Positions 45,021 to 54,513 of a stretch of DNA of 64,000 bases are shown in pieces. Below the pieces are notes generated by a model. That model was not told the origin of the DNA and did not search any database. It was given only the letters and a program-made list of their open reading frames with translations. How positions within the stretch are numbered: position 1 is the first letter of the stretch; each line of letters begins with the position of its first letter. The DNA is from an uncultured Lachnospiraceae bacterium (GTDB lineage: Bacteria > Bacillota > Clostridia > Lachnospirales > Lachnospiraceae), in the NCBI GenBank assembly GCA_902775555.1, contig CACYMQ010000003.1, positions 62,001 through 126,000 on the forward strand. The letters are read 5' to 3'. Both the position numbers and the translations under genes were made by a program.

Positions 45021-46715
45021 ATGATAATCGGTATTGACCTGGGAACTACTAACAGCCTTGTAGCTGTCTATACGGAAGACGGACCGAAGATCATCCCCAA
45101 CCGACTGGGGGAGAATCTGACACCGTCGATCGTAAGTATTGATGAAGACGGGACCATATATGTGGGACGTACGGCGAAGGAGAGAAAACAGCTGTACCCT
45201 GACAGCTGTGCGGCCACATTTAAAAGGGACATGGGAAGCGACAGAAAGTTCGCACTTTCCGGAAAGGAATATACAGCAGAGGAGCTTTCCAGCTTCGTGC
45301 TCCGATCTCTGAAGGAGGACGCCGAGGAGTATCTGGGAGAGAAGGTAGAGGAAGCCGTGATCAGCGTTCCGGCTTACTTTAATGACATGCGCCGGAAAGC
45401 CACCCGGAGAGCCGGGGAGCTGGCCGGACTCAAGGTGGAGCGGATCATAAGCGAGCCCACGGCCGCGGCCATTGCCTATGGGCTTTATAATGAGGACAAG
45501 CCGGCGAAGAATCTGGTCTTCGACCTGGGAGGCGGCACATTTGATGTATCCATACTGGATTATTTTCCTCCGATCCTCGAGGTTCGGGCCGTTGCCGGTG
45601 ATAATTTCCTTGGGGGAGAGGACTTCACGAAAGTGATCGAAGACCTGTTCTTCCAAAAGAATAAGGAACTCCGGAAGGATGAGCTTTCCGTAAGGGAGCT
45701 GGCAATGGTGAATAAAGAGGCCGAGAAGGTGAAACTTCAGTTTTCGGATGAAGGGACTGCAGTGATGGCACCGAAGATCGGTGACCGTCTGGTTGAAACC
45801 GAGATCACGCTCCGGGAATACGAGAAAAACTGCGAAGACCTTTTCGAAAGGATCCGGATCCCCGTGAAAAGAGCATTGACGGATGCGATGTTGAAGATCT
45901 CGGATATCGATAAGATCGTCCTCGTGGGAGGTTCCACGAAATCGCCGGCAGTACGCTCCTTTGTAAGCAAGCTCTTTAAGACATTTCCGGACACCTCCAT
46001 CAATCCGGATGAAGCAGTCGCACTGGGTGCGGCGATCCAGGGAGCGATCAAGGAGAGGAAAGAGTCGATCCGTGAGGTGATCCTTACGGACGTCTGCTCA
46101 TTTACGTTGGGGACGGAGGTTGTAGTGGATCTCGGAGAGAGACATTCGGAGGGAGGACATTTCTGTCCGATCCTTGAGAGAAACACCGTTATACCGGCCA
46201 GCCGTACCGAGCGATTCTATACGGCACATGATAATCAGACCAAGATCCGGGTGGATGTACTTCAGGGAGAGAGCCGGATCGCGAAGAACAATCTGCTGCT
46301 CGGAACGCTGGAGATCGAGGTACCGAAAGGGAAGGCAGGCCAAGAGGCGGTGGATGTCACATATACCTATGATATCAACTCCATTCTCGAGGTCGAGGTG
46401 AAGTCGCTTTCCACAGGAAAGAAGGAACGCTGCATCATCAAAGGGCAGTATGTGGAGATGACGGATGAGGAGATCGAGGCCCGGTTGAAGGAACTGGCCT
46501 ATCTTAAGATCCCGCCCAGGGAGCAGGAAGAGAACAGCCTGGTGCTCCTCCGGAGTGAGAGACTGTATGAGGAAAGCCTTGGTCAGGACCGGGACATCCT
46601 GGAGGAAGAGATCCGAAAGTTTGAATTCGCCCTGTCCACACAGGATAAAAGGATCATAGAGAAGGAACGGAAGCGTCTGACCGAATTTCTGGATCAATGG
46701 GAGAGCGAGAAATAG
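45021..46715 (+). CDS. hscC: Hsp70 chaperone of the HscC type
   Basis: The 564-residue protein has the full Hsp70 ATPase (MIIGIDLGTTNSLVAVY; VFDLGGGTFDVSILD near residue 168; LVGGSTKSPAVRSFV near 300) and a shorter substrate-binding part. The size and the SISEPTAAAIAYG-like region match HscC rather than DnaK (about 610-640). HscC-type Hsp70s are specialised chaperones with private J proteins; here the likely partner is the upstream J/TPR protein. Start ATG 45021 behind AGAGGTAAC. A strong terminator follows at 46751, so the two genes form one transcript. Confidence 0.87.
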   Translation: MIIGIDLGTTNSLVAVYTEDGPKIIPNRLGENLTPSIVSIDEDGTIYVGRTAKERKQLYPDSCAATFKRDMGSDRKFALSGKEYTAEELSSFVLRSLKEDAEEYLGEKVEEAVISVPAYFNDMRRKATRRAGELAGLKVERIISEPTAAAIAYGLYNEDKPAKNLVFDLGGGTFDVSILDYFPPILEVRAVAGDNFLGGEDFTKVIEDLFFQKNKELRKDELSVRELAMVNKEAEKVKLQFSDEGTAVMAPKIGDRLVETEITLREYEKNCEDLFERIRIPVKRALTDAMLKISDIDKIVLVGGSTKSPAVRSFVSKLFKTFPDTSINPDEAVALGAAIQGAIKERKESIREVILTDVCSFTLGTEVVVDLGERHSEGGHFCPILERNTVIPASRTERFYTAHDNQTKIRVDVLQGESRIAKNNLLLGTLEIEVPKGKAGQEAVDVTYTYDINSILEVEVKSLSTGKKERCIIKGQYVEMTDEEIEARLKELAYLKIPPREQEENSLVLLRSERLYEESLGQDRDILEEEIRKFEFALSTQDKRIIEKERKRLTEFLDQWESEK

Positions 46716-46750
46716 AAACCATCCTGATTTGTTATACACCGGAGACAGAT

Positions 46751-46792
46751 AAGCTCCGAACCCGCAAATACACGGGTTCGGAGCTTTTTTTT
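46751..46792 (+). terminator. Rho-independent terminator after hscC
   Basis: AAGCTCCGAACCCG pairs with CGGGTTCGGAGCTT around a short loop and is followed by eight T. It is one of the strongest terminators in the window. Confidence 0.95.
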
Positions 46793-47827
46793 GGAGACAT
46801 CGCAATATAAGCCTGAGAAGCCGCAGAGTCTTAAGGCAATCCAGGAGGACAGCCGTGTTATAACCATCGATCTTCGGGACCGCAATATCAAGACCCTTGG
46901 ACATATGACCTCTTCACGTATTCCCATGACCATCTACGGCGTGAACGGAAAGAAACGTACCGGCGTTTTCACCAGGCCCGTAAAGACAGGAGTGCTGGGA
47001 AAATATAACGCCATCGTACGAAGGGCGGCTATGGGATGTTCACCGCGGGCGGCGGAAGAACTGAAAAGGATGATCCCGACGATCCGCCCGAAGTGATCCT
47101 GGGCGCCTTTCTTGTCTTTGGCTATTCCGTGCGGGAAAAAAAGGGGAACCGCAAGCTGCATGGTAATGAGATCAGGCAGATGCTGAAGCTTTGTAATGTG
47201 AAGGAAGAAAGGATCCCGGACAATGCCATCGACGTCCTTACGGAGGGATTGAACAAGTTGATCGGAAATGCAGCAAATAATATCCTTACCGCGAATCTTG
47301 AACTTCCGGAAGGATCAAGGCTGGATCACAGGAATTCTGCCATGAGTGTAGTGGCGGATCTGCAGATCATCGATTATCTCTGCCTGAATGAGGACCGGCA
47401 TCCCGGCAACCTTATGTACCAGGTGAACCAGGAAGGGATCATCACCGGGATCCAGGGGATCGATAATGATTCATCCTTCGGCCGCCGCAGATGCGGTCAG
47501 GTGGAAAATTCAGCCCTTAAGGTGATCAGCAAGACCATGGCGGACAAGGTGAAGAAGCTTTCTCCGGAAATGCTGCGCTTTGCCCTTCGAGGGAGAGGGC
47601 TGTCGGATGAAGAGGTCACTGCTGCAGTGGACAGACTAAGTGACCTGAAAAAACTGATCAGGAATAAGACCGTACGTACGGTCCGGGATGATAAATTCAA
47701 TGAACTGTCAAATGATCAGATGTTTCCGACGGATAAGGACAGATTCATCTCCGACCTGAACATAGGTGAGACCCTGATGGTATATGACGAGGCATTTAAT
47801 ACCCGGAATAAGGCACCGGGACTGTAA
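46791..47827 (+). pseudogene. Kinase-like gene remnant (DRHxGN type), frameshifted and shortened
   Basis: Two overlapping frames seem to be parts of one decayed gene. The first (46791-47096, TTG start inside the terminator T run) gives METSQYKPEK and IYGVNGKKRTGVFTRPVKTG. The second, offset by two bases (47036-47827), contains the catalytic-type motifs NEDRHPGNLMYQV and GIDNDSSFG, which recall the DRHxxN and metal-binding DxxxxF of phosphoinositide-kinase-like folds. The join SRLDHRNSAMSVVADLQIIDYLC looks as if a stretch present in longer relatives has been lost. The start lies at the edge of a terminator, so the 5' end is probably missing too. A functional short form cannot be excluded. Confidence 0.55.
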
Positions 47828-47871
47828 GACCTACATTTACGCGACAGGGCATTCACGCAGTGATGTGTCTG

Positions 47872-47954
47872 CAGGTTGTCAGGCATTTCATCATCAGCAG
47901 TGCCGCGCCTGCACAGCGTCAGGCATTTCATCATCCGCGGTGTCAGGCATTTTC
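47872..47954. repeat. Short GTCAGGCATTTCATCATC repeats
   Basis: GTCAGGCATTTCATCATC occurs twice and a shortened GTCAGGCATTTTC once, within 80 bases between the kinase-like remnant and the response regulator gene. It may be a local duplication that ends the minus-strand transcript, but no clear hairpin is seen. Confidence 0.55.
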
Positions 47955-48746
47955 TCAGTCATAATCATAATCGTCAAACATGAATTCCGCCCAGGAATAC
48001 TGGCTCATATACTCATTTGCATATGAATTGACAGCACCGGCATCCAGCTCGGAGAAACGATAATAATCGCAGTCCAGAAGCTTCGTGTTGACCGACAGGG
48101 AGTCGCGGGTCTTGTGGATGACGGATTCCGCCTTGACGGATTTCAGGGCTTTGAACATGGCCGAGTAAAGGGTCTGGAGATATTTTTCCTTGGTCGTATC
48201 ATAGGGAGCGTCCTCAAAAAGAACTGCGGCGATCTCCCGTGTGGTACAGGAGCTTCCGTGCCGGTGGACCAGATAGGCGAAGATCTCCTTGGCCTTCTTT
48301 CGTTCAAAATGTACCGGCGTTCCATCCGGTGTGAAGACATCAAAATTACCGAAGCACTGCACCCGGAGCAGCGCATCGTTCTTCGGAATGATGGGGAAAC
48401 GGAGATCCGAGAGTTCCCTCTCCACCTCTTCTTCGGAAACAGGCTTCATAATGTATCCGCTGGCACGCATATCCATGGCATCTGCTTTATAGTCGGAGAA
48501 GCCCGTAACGAAGATGATATTCAGCTTCGGATTGATCTCCTTCAGGCGCTTTGCCACTTCCACACCATTCATTCCACGCATATGGATATCGAGAAAAGCC
48601 ACATCACAGCCGTTTTTTTCGGCTTCCTCCAGCAGCTCCGTCTGTTTCCTGAAGGGCAGTACCTCCGCATCCGGTTTCACGGTTTCTACCGTACTTGCCA
48701 GCAGCTTCAGGGCAAGGGGTTCGTCGTCCAGACATAAAATACGCAT
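47955..48746 (-). CDS. Two-component response regulator with winged-helix/SARP-like output
   Basis: The 263-residue protein has a receiver domain with the phospho-acceptor D53 (VAFLDIHMRGMNG), the acidic pair in LCLDDEP and the conserved lysine in GYIMKPVSEEE. The output part is not LytTR; it looks like a winged helix followed by an SARP/BTAD-type segment (RVQCFGNFDVFTPDGTPVHF; FERKKAKEIFAYLVHRHGSS). The end is NSYANEYMSQYSWAEFMFDDYDYD. It lies 119 bases downstream of the histidine kinase on the same strand, with a dispersed repeat between them. Targets are unknown. Confidence 0.87.
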   Translation of the reverse strand: MRILCLDDEPLALKLLASTVETVKPDAEVLPFRKQTELLEEAEKNGCDVAFLDIHMRGMNGVEVAKRLKEINPKLNIIFVTGFSDYKADAMDMRASGYIMKPVSEEEVERELSDLRFPIIPKNDALLRVQCFGNFDVFTPDGTPVHFERKKAKEIFAYLVHRHGSSCTTREIAAVLFEDAPYDTTKEKYLQTLYSAMFKALKSVKAESVIHKTRDSLSVNTKLLDCDYYRFSELDAGAVNSYANEYMSQYSWAEFMFDDYDYD

Positions 48747-48801
48747 ATTGCACTTCCGTTTCTTTATATTATGATCTCAATGACATTTTGTTAATCTGGC
48801 C

Positions 48802-48846
48802 TGTCATCCTGAGGGGAGCAGCGCGAGCCGAAGGTTCCGGATGACA
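48802..48846. repeat. Dispersed repeat between kinase and regulator genes
   Basis: TGTCATCCTGAGGGGAGCAG followed by CGCGAGCC and ending GGATGACA forms a palindrome-flanked member of the TGTCATCCTGAG family. Confidence 0.75.
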
Positions 48847-48865
48847 TTCCGGGGAGAGGCTCCGG

Positions 48866-50872
48866 TTATTCGGTGAACCCAGCAGACAGATCCTGTCCGC
48901 TCTTCGGCAGGATCACCGTGGCCACGGTTCCTTCACCCGGTGTACTCTCGATCGTTACCGAACCACCGCAGAGATCCGCGATCCTTCTTCTGGTGTTCTC
49001 CATTCCCACGTGGGACCTGCCGTCACTCTGTGTCTCCTGTTTCTTTTGCGCTTCTTCCATGTCAAAGCCCACGCCGTCATCGGATATGATCACCCGGAAA
49101 TCCTCCTCCGTTTCGCGGGTGGCGATGGTGACGGTTCCTCCGTCTTCCTTCATCCCCACACCATGCTTTACGGCATTTTCCACCAATGGCTGGATACTGA
49201 GCTGCGGGAGAAGGAAATCCTCTGTTTCTATATCATAAACGATATTCAGTGCGTCCTCAAAACGCATTTTTTCGATATAAAGATATTTTTTCAGTTGCTC
49301 CAGCTCCTGGGAGAAGGGAACCGGTTTTTTCTGCTTCAGGGAATCCATGTTCCCCCGCAGATATTTGGCAAATGTAATGGTGGCCTCCTTCGCTTTTTTG
49401 CCATCGAGGGTACACATCATGGCGATAGAGGACAGGGCATTGTACATAAAATGCGGCTGGATCTGGCTTACCATCACGCCGACCTGGGCTTCGTACAGTT
49501 CCTTCTGCATTTTCTCATGACGCAGTGCCTCTTTGTGCTGTGTCCTGAGATCCACGATGATCCGGAAGATCTGATACAGCATGGTAAAGGTCAGACCGAA
49601 GTAGTAAAAATGGATCTCCGTGAAGAAGAAAATGTTGTTCAGTCCGTCCAGCAGGATGGACAGGATCAGAGGCGTCCAGGCAACCAGGAGGTATCCGATC
49701 TTGTTCTCTTTTTTTCTTTCTATGATCAGCAGTATGCCCATGGCGACGGTTCCGATGAGAGTTGCGATGTTCAGGATAAAGGAGAAAGCATAGAGATCCA
49801 TGACATGGGTTTTATGCAGGATCAGTCCTGTCGCCACCATCAGGAGAAATACGGTCGCGATGATATTTCCGATCATCCGGTGAACGTCCTGTTTCAGGTT
49901 GGCCTTCATATAGAACAGGAAAGCGCTGATCATAAGATATTGGATCAGGACAACGATCAGCATGCATACGGTGGAATCCACGATCAGCAGATTCAGGTAC
50001 CCGCCGACTCTCTGGCTGATCATAAAGAGACCCCAGAGAAAGCAGAGTGCACCGAAGGTGAGATAACGATAATCTACCTTACCCAGGATGAATCCCGCGA
50101 TGGGGAAGAGGAAGATGCCGAAGAAACATACCAGGACGAAGATCAGGACGACAGGCAGGGCCTGGTAATAGAAGTCGGCGTAGAATGCATTTTCTCCGTT
50201 TATGGAGAGGGTTACGCAGTCTGAAAAAGTCGACAGCATATTGTCGTAGGGATTTTCCACCTCCAGGATCAGCTCCAGATCCTCAAGCTGCGGATATTGT
50301 TCGAAGTTCTGAATGTTCACTGATTCTGCATTGACCTTGGTTTCCAGGATTTCCGCCGTAAGAATACCTCCGACATAATATCCGGGGGTGTCCGGCAGCC
50401 TCATTTCTTCGTTATTAAAATCGTGTATATATGATCTGCCGCTATCCGTCTCGTCGCTGTCTTCCTCTGCATATTCCGGAAAATGCCGTTTCATATCCTC
50501 GTACCACTCGAGGTTTTCCACACGATGCTCATGTGTATGGTCGATCAGCAGACTCCCGTCGGCCGTAGAAAGGGTGAACCATACATTTTTACCCCGGATA
50601 CCCAGTTCTCTGTAGGTTATCAGGTTGAGGATCTCCGGTTTCCAGCGGAGGGTGATCCGGTGAAACTTTTCCTTGATGGGCGTGCCGGGTTTCAGCTCCT
50701 TCCATTCGCCTCCGTCCACAGAATAAGAACCGGACTGGAGTTTAGGCGTTGTGGAATATCCCGTCTCGCCGATGTAGTACCGAAGCCCGTTTACGGTCAG
50801 CCCGATCAGGATCAGGAACATCAGGAGGAAGCACACCGCTGTCCAGATTTTTCCGCCGATTACTTTCGTCAT
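48866..50872 (-). CDS. LytS-type sensor histidine kinase with multi-pass membrane part
   Basis: The 668-residue protein starts at 50872 (GGAGA upstream; a GTG six codons earlier is less likely). One helix near residues 9-30 is followed by an outer domain of about 220 residues, then about seven helices (near 250-430) as in 7TMR-type sensors. The C-terminal kinase core is of the LytS class: the phospho-accepting histidine in QIQPHFMYNALSSIAMM and the ATP motifs LVENAVKHGVG, DDGVGFDME and HVGMENTRRRI. The ligand is unknown. The partner regulator lies directly downstream. Confidence 0.9.
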   Translation of the reverse strand: MTKVIGGKIWTAVCFLLMFLILIGLTVNGLRYYIGETGYSTTPKLQSGSYSVDGGEWKELKPGTPIKEKFHRITLRWKPEILNLITYRELGIRGKNVWFTLSTADGSLLIDHTHEHRVENLEWYEDMKRHFPEYAEEDSDETDSGRSYIHDFNNEEMRLPDTPGYYVGGILTAEILETKVNAESVNIQNFEQYPQLEDLELILEVENPYDNMLSTFSDCVTLSINGENAFYADFYYQALPVVLIFVLVCFFGIFLFPIAGFILGKVDYRYLTFGALCFLWGLFMISQRVGGYLNLLIVDSTVCMLIVVLIQYLMISAFLFYMKANLKQDVHRMIGNIIATVFLLMVATGLILHKTHVMDLYAFSFILNIATLIGTVAMGILLIIERKKENKIGYLLVAWTPLILSILLDGLNNIFFFTEIHFYYFGLTFTMLYQIFRIIVDLRTQHKEALRHEKMQKELYEAQVGVMVSQIQPHFMYNALSSIAMMCTLDGKKAKEATITFAKYLRGNMDSLKQKKPVPFSQELEQLKKYLYIEKMRFEDALNIVYDIETEDFLLPQLSIQPLVENAVKHGVGMKEDGGTVTIATRETEEDFRVIISDDGVGFDMEEAQKKQETQSDGRSHVGMENTRRRIADLCGGSVTIESTPGEGTVATVILPKSGQDLSAGFTE

Positions 50873-50945
50873 TTTCGTTTCTCCGTTCACTTAGACCAGA
50901 AGACACTAAATACACGTACAAGTATATCATACTCCTTCGGATTTT

Positions 50946-51024
50946 GGAACGATTGGGGACGGTTCCGGGGTCGGGGTGGAACGATTGGGGACGGTTCTGG
51001 GCGTCCCAGAACCGTCCCCAATCG
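50946..51024. repeat. Repeat pair with perfect 20-bp hairpin (GGGGACGGTTCT type)
   Basis: The 20-mer GGAACGATTGGGGACGGTTC occurs at 50946-50965 and again at 50978-50997. The second copy leads into a hairpin in which 20 bases (50982-51001) are exactly complementary to 51005-51024 around a CGT loop. It may act as a terminator-like or mobile palindrome; no T run follows. Confidence 0.85.
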
Positions 51025-51030
51025 TCCCGG

Positions 51031-51099
51031 ATGAATTCCTATCAAAACGAGTATATGAGTCAGTATTCCCGGGCGGAGTTTTTCCTGGATGACTTCTGA
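51031..51099 (+). pseudogene. C-terminal fragment of a second response regulator
   Basis: The 22 residues MNSYQNEYMSQYSRAEFFLD plus DF, ending in TGA at 51097-51099, match the C terminus of the regulator at 47955 (NSYANEYMSQYSWAEFMFDD) at about three-quarters of positions. DNA identity is also high over about 60 bases. The fragment is on the opposite strand, on the other side of the kinase gene, directly after the 20-bp hairpin. It looks like the remnant of a lost paralogue. Confidence 0.75.
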
Positions 51100-51256
51100 T
51101 CTAAAAGAGGGTACGTGAATAGTTGCGTTTCTTAGTTTTTATCTTCTGTAAAGAAGTTGTAAGGGTCTATGGTTTATGATAGGCACATAAAGAACAAACA
51201 ACAAAGCCAAACACACAAGGCGAAGAAAAATAACAATAGACATGGAGGAAAATAAA

Positions 51257-51766
51257 ATGAAAAATGCAGTATTAAACAACGAAATGAATCTTATGATCCC
51301 CGAAGGTTTCTCAGAGATCACCGCAGAAGAGGTACAGGAAATGACAACATGCAAGGGACAGGCTCCCATGTGGAATATCATCAACAAAGAAGAGCATATG
51401 CTGATCACCGCCAGCTGGTTCAAGCGCGGCTGGATAGTATCTCATATGTATAATGCCAAGGATATGGCAAAGGCCATTATGAACAGATATAAGTCCGGAC
51501 TGAAGGTTGAATCACCGTATGCATGCACCTACAGCGATATCAGTGAGACAACAATGGACGGCAATAAGGCATATACCTACTCCTGCACATACAGAGCGTT
51601 TACAAAGGAAGGCGAACTGGTGGACATGATCCGTGAGACTGTCGTTGTAAAGATCAAAGATGTATTCTACGTATTTCAGTCTGTATGCCGGGACGAACAG
51701 AAGGCAAAGGGCGTTGAATCCTTCCATGAGATTTATGATTCGGTACAGTTTGCAGTTGCTGCATAG
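51257..51766 (+). CDS. Small soluble protein, unknown function
   Basis: The 169-residue protein has no signal peptide or membrane helix. It starts at ATG 51257, because the GGAGG at 51244-51248 can serve as its ribosome site; the earlier ATG at 51242 overlaps that site. The sequence runs MKNAVLNNEMNLMIPEGFSE and ITAEEVQEMTTCKG, then a mixed alpha/beta domain that ends HEIYDSVQFAVAA. That pattern resembles small PsbP/MOG1-like folds of Clostridia (inference). It has its own terminator and is not in an operon. Confidence 0.75.
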   Translation: MKNAVLNNEMNLMIPEGFSEITAEEVQEMTTCKGQAPMWNIINKEEHMLITASWFKRGWIVSHMYNAKDMAKAIMNRYKSGLKVESPYACTYSDISETTMDGNKAYTYSCTYRAFTKEGELVDMIRETVVVKIKDVFYVFQSVCRDEQKAKGVESFHEIYDSVQFAVAA

Positions 51767-51780
51767 AATAAGGAATGCGA

Positions 51781-51806
51781 AAGGGACGGGAAACCGTCCT
51801 TTTTTG
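51781..51806 (+). terminator. Rho-independent terminator
   Basis: AAGGGACGG pairs with CCGTCCTTT around a GAAA-type loop and is followed by TTTTGTTTT. Confidence 0.88.
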
Positions 51807-51987
51807 TTTTGCCCCACTTTTTACCCCATATTGTGTAACACGGAGCAGGACGACAAAGGGCAGAGATAAACCACGAAACGTTGTATTTATGCGGGATTCC
51901 GGCATTTGTGTAGTATGTCAAAAAACTGTGATAAATAATGATAAACCATAGCCGATTGTACTAAATAAAAAACATGAGGCAAATCGG

Positions 51988-52016
51988 TTGAAATTCCTTA
52001 TTTTATGCCATATAAT
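51988..52016 (+). promoter_or_regulatory. Sigma-A promoter of pflB
   Basis: TTGAAA at 51988-51993, 17 bases, TATAAT at 52011-52016. It lies 70 bases before the pflB start codon in an AT-rich upstream region, consistent with strong expression. Confidence 0.8.
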
Positions 52017-52085
52017 GACCTCACAAAGCAACCAAAGTACCATAATACGGCGAAAGCCGAAAATTATAAGAAAAGGAGATAGGAT

Positions 52086-54308
52086 ATGTTACAGAACGAA
52101 GCTTGGAACACATTTGAAGGCCGTATCTGGAGAGAAGAGTGCGATGTACGTGACTTCATCCAGAACAAGCTGTGGGGAAGACTGCAGGAGCTGCAGAAGG
52201 CAGAGCGTGAGAACGGTGGCGTTCTTGAGGAGGATGCAGACGTTGTATCCGGCCTTACCGCTTATGGCCCCGGATATATCGATGAGAGCCTGAAGGACCT
52301 GGAGCAGGTAGTTGGTCTTCAGACAGACAAGCCGCTGAAGCGTGCATTTATGCCCTACGGTGGTATCAAGATGGCAGAGGAAGCACTCTCCATGTACGGT
52401 TACACACCGAATCCGGAGTTCCACAAGATCTTTACAGAGTATCACAAGACACACAACCAGGCAGTATTTGATGCCTATACAGAGGAAATGCGTGCAGCAC
52501 GTAAGACCCACATCGTAACCGGTCTTCCGGATACATACGGACGTGGACGTATCGTCGGCGACTACAGAAGAGTTGCTCTTTACGGTATCGATCAGCTGAT
52601 CGCATGGAAGGAAGAGGACAAGAAGAACACCGGTAACGGCGTTATGACAGATGATGTGATCCGTCTTCGTGAGGAGATCGCTGAGCAGATTAAGGCTCTT
52701 AAGGGAATGAAGGCTATGGCAGCAAGCTATGGCTACGATATCTCCCAGCCGGCTAAGAATGCAAAGGAAGCTGTTCAGTGGCTGTACTTCGGATATCTGG
52801 CAGCTATCAAGACACAGAACGGTGCTGCAATGTCCGTAGGTCGTGTATCTACATTCCTTGATATCTACATGGAGAGAGATATGAAGGCCGGTATCCTTAC
52901 AGAGGAGCAGGCTCAGGAGCTCATCGATCATGTAGTTATGAAGTTCCGTATGGTTAAGTTCGCTCGTATCGAGTCCTACAACCAGCTGTTCTCCGGTGAT
53001 CCGGTTTGGGCAACACTTGAGGTTGGTGGTATCGGTGTAGACGGACGTCACATGGTAACCAAGACAGACTACAGATTCCTGCATACTCTTGAGAACATGG
53101 GACCGTCTCCGGAGCCGAACCTTACAGTTCTTTACAGCTCCGCACTTCCGGAAACCTTCCGTCGTTACGCTGCTAAGATCTCCATCCTGACATCCTCTAT
53201 CCAGTATGAGAATGATGATGTTATGAAGCCGATCTGGGGTGATGATTACTCCATCTGCTGCTGCGTATCCGCTACACAGACAGGTAAGGAGCTGCAGTTC
53301 TTCGGCGCTCGTGCAAACCTGGCTAAGGCTCTCCTGTATGCGATCAACGGTGGTAAGGATGAGAATCCGAAGTTCAATGATAAGGAGACCGGCAAGCCGC
53401 TTCAGGTAGCTCCGGCTTATGCACCGATCACCTCCGAGTATCTGGATTATGATGAGGTTCTTGCAAAGTACAAGGTTATGCTGAATTGGCTGGCATCCAT
53501 CTATGTAAACATCCTGAACCTGATCCACTATATGCATGACAAATATTACTATGAGAGCGCTCTGATGGCTCTGATCGATTCCGATGCAAGACGTACATTT
53601 GCAACCGGTATCGCAGGTTTCTCACACGTTATCGACTCTCTGTCCGCTATCAAGTATGCAAAGGTTAAGGTTGTTCGTGATCCTGAGACAGGCCTGGCAG
53701 TTGATTTCGAGACAGAAGGCGACTTCCCGAAGTATGGTAATGATGATGACCGTGCTGATGAGATCGGTGTATGGCTTCTGAAGGAGTTCATCACAGACGT
53801 TAAGAAGAACCACACCTATCGTGGAGCTGAGCCGACAACCTCCATCCTGACCATTACTTCTAACGTAGTATATGGTAAGTTCACAGGTAACCTTCCGGAT
53901 GGACGTCGTGCTTGGACACCGTTCGCACCCGGTGCAAACCCGAGCTACGGTGCAGAGACAAGCGGACTGCTTGCTTCCCTGAACTCCGTATCCAAGATCC
54001 CGTACAAGTGGTCTCTGGATGGTATCTCCAATACCCAGTCCATGAACCCGAGTGCACTTGGTAACAATGATGAAGAGAAGGTTTCCAACCTGGTTGGTGC
54101 TATGGATGGTTACTTCGATCGCGGCGCTCACCACCTGAATGTAAATGTATTCGGTCGTGAGAAGCTTGAGGACGCTATGGCTCATCCGGAGAAGCCGGAG
54201 TATGCAAACTTCACGATCCGTGTATCCGGATACGCTGTTAAGTTCATCTCCCTGACACCGGAGCAGCAGAGAGACGTTATCTCCAGAACCTTCCATGATA
54301 AGCTGTAA
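52086..54308 (+). CDS. pflB: Formate C-acetyltransferase (pyruvate formate-lyase)
   Basis: The glycyl-radical enzyme splits pyruvate with CoA into acetyl-CoA and formate in anaerobic metabolism. The 740-residue product has the cysteine centre C391-C392-C393 ([12 protein letters not shown]), of which two are the catalytic pair, and the radical glycine G715 in RVSGYAVKF. The strong AAGGAGA ribosome site and the codon use (many GTT, GCT, CGT, TCC codons, unlike the neighbours) mark a highly expressed gene. Its activase is encoded at 56653. A lipoprotein gene lies between the two. Confidence 0.98.
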   Translation: MLQNEAWNTFEGRIWREECDVRDFIQNKLWGRLQELQKAERENGGVLEEDADVVSGLTAYGPGYIDESLKDLEQVVGLQTDKPLKRAFMPYGGIKMAEEALSMYGYTPNPEFHKIFTEYHKTHNQAVFDAYTEEMRAARKTHIVTGLPDTYGRGRIVGDYRRVALYGIDQLIAWKEEDKKNTGNGVMTDDVIRLREEIAEQIKALKGMKAMAASYGYDISQPAKNAKEAVQWLYFGYLAAIKTQNGAAMSVGRVSTFLDIYMERDMKAGILTEEQAQELIDHVVMKFRMVKFARIESYNQLFSGDPVWATLEVGGIGVDGRHMVTKTDYRFLHTLENMGPSPEPNLTVLYSSALPETFRRYAAKISILTSSIQYENDDVMKPIWGDDYSICCCVSATQTGKELQFFGARANLAKALLYAINGGKDENPKFNDKETGKPLQVAPAYAPITSEYLDYDEVLAKYKVMLNWLASIYVNILNLIHYMHDKYYYESALMALIDSDARRTFATGIAGFSHVIDSLSAIKYAKVKVVRDPETGLAVDFETEGDFPKYGNDDDRADEIGVWLLKEFITDVKKNHTYRGAEPTTSILTITSNVVYGKFTGNLPDGRRAWTPFAPGANPSYGAETSGLLASLNSVSKIPYKWSLDGISNTQSMNPSALGNNDEEKVSNLVGAMDGYFDRGAHHLNVNVFGREKLEDAMAHPEKPEYANFTIRVSGYAVKFISLTPEQQRDVISRTFHDKL

Positions 54309-54331
54309 ACCCGTTCACTGAGTTATACAGT

Positions 54332-54393
54332 AAAACGGAGAGTCATGCCCGAGGCAAGCTTGCTTGCCGGAGAGCATGGCTCTCTGTTTTTCT
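54332..54393 (+). terminator. Rho-independent terminator after pflB
   Basis: AAACGGAGAGTCATGC pairs with GCATGGCTCTCTGTTT (with small mismatches). An inner GGCAAGCTTGCTTGCC palindrome fills the loop. A T-rich tract follows. It separates pflB from the lipoprotein and pflA. Confidence 0.88.
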
Positions 54394-54513
54394 ATAGGTT
54401 CACGCCGTGACCCGACGAAGGAGAGGCGGCATTTTTCGCTCCGTTATATCCGGGGTTGTATTCACGGAAGTTGCAATCTATAATTTAGAAAAAAAGCAGA
54501 GGAACCCTCAGAC

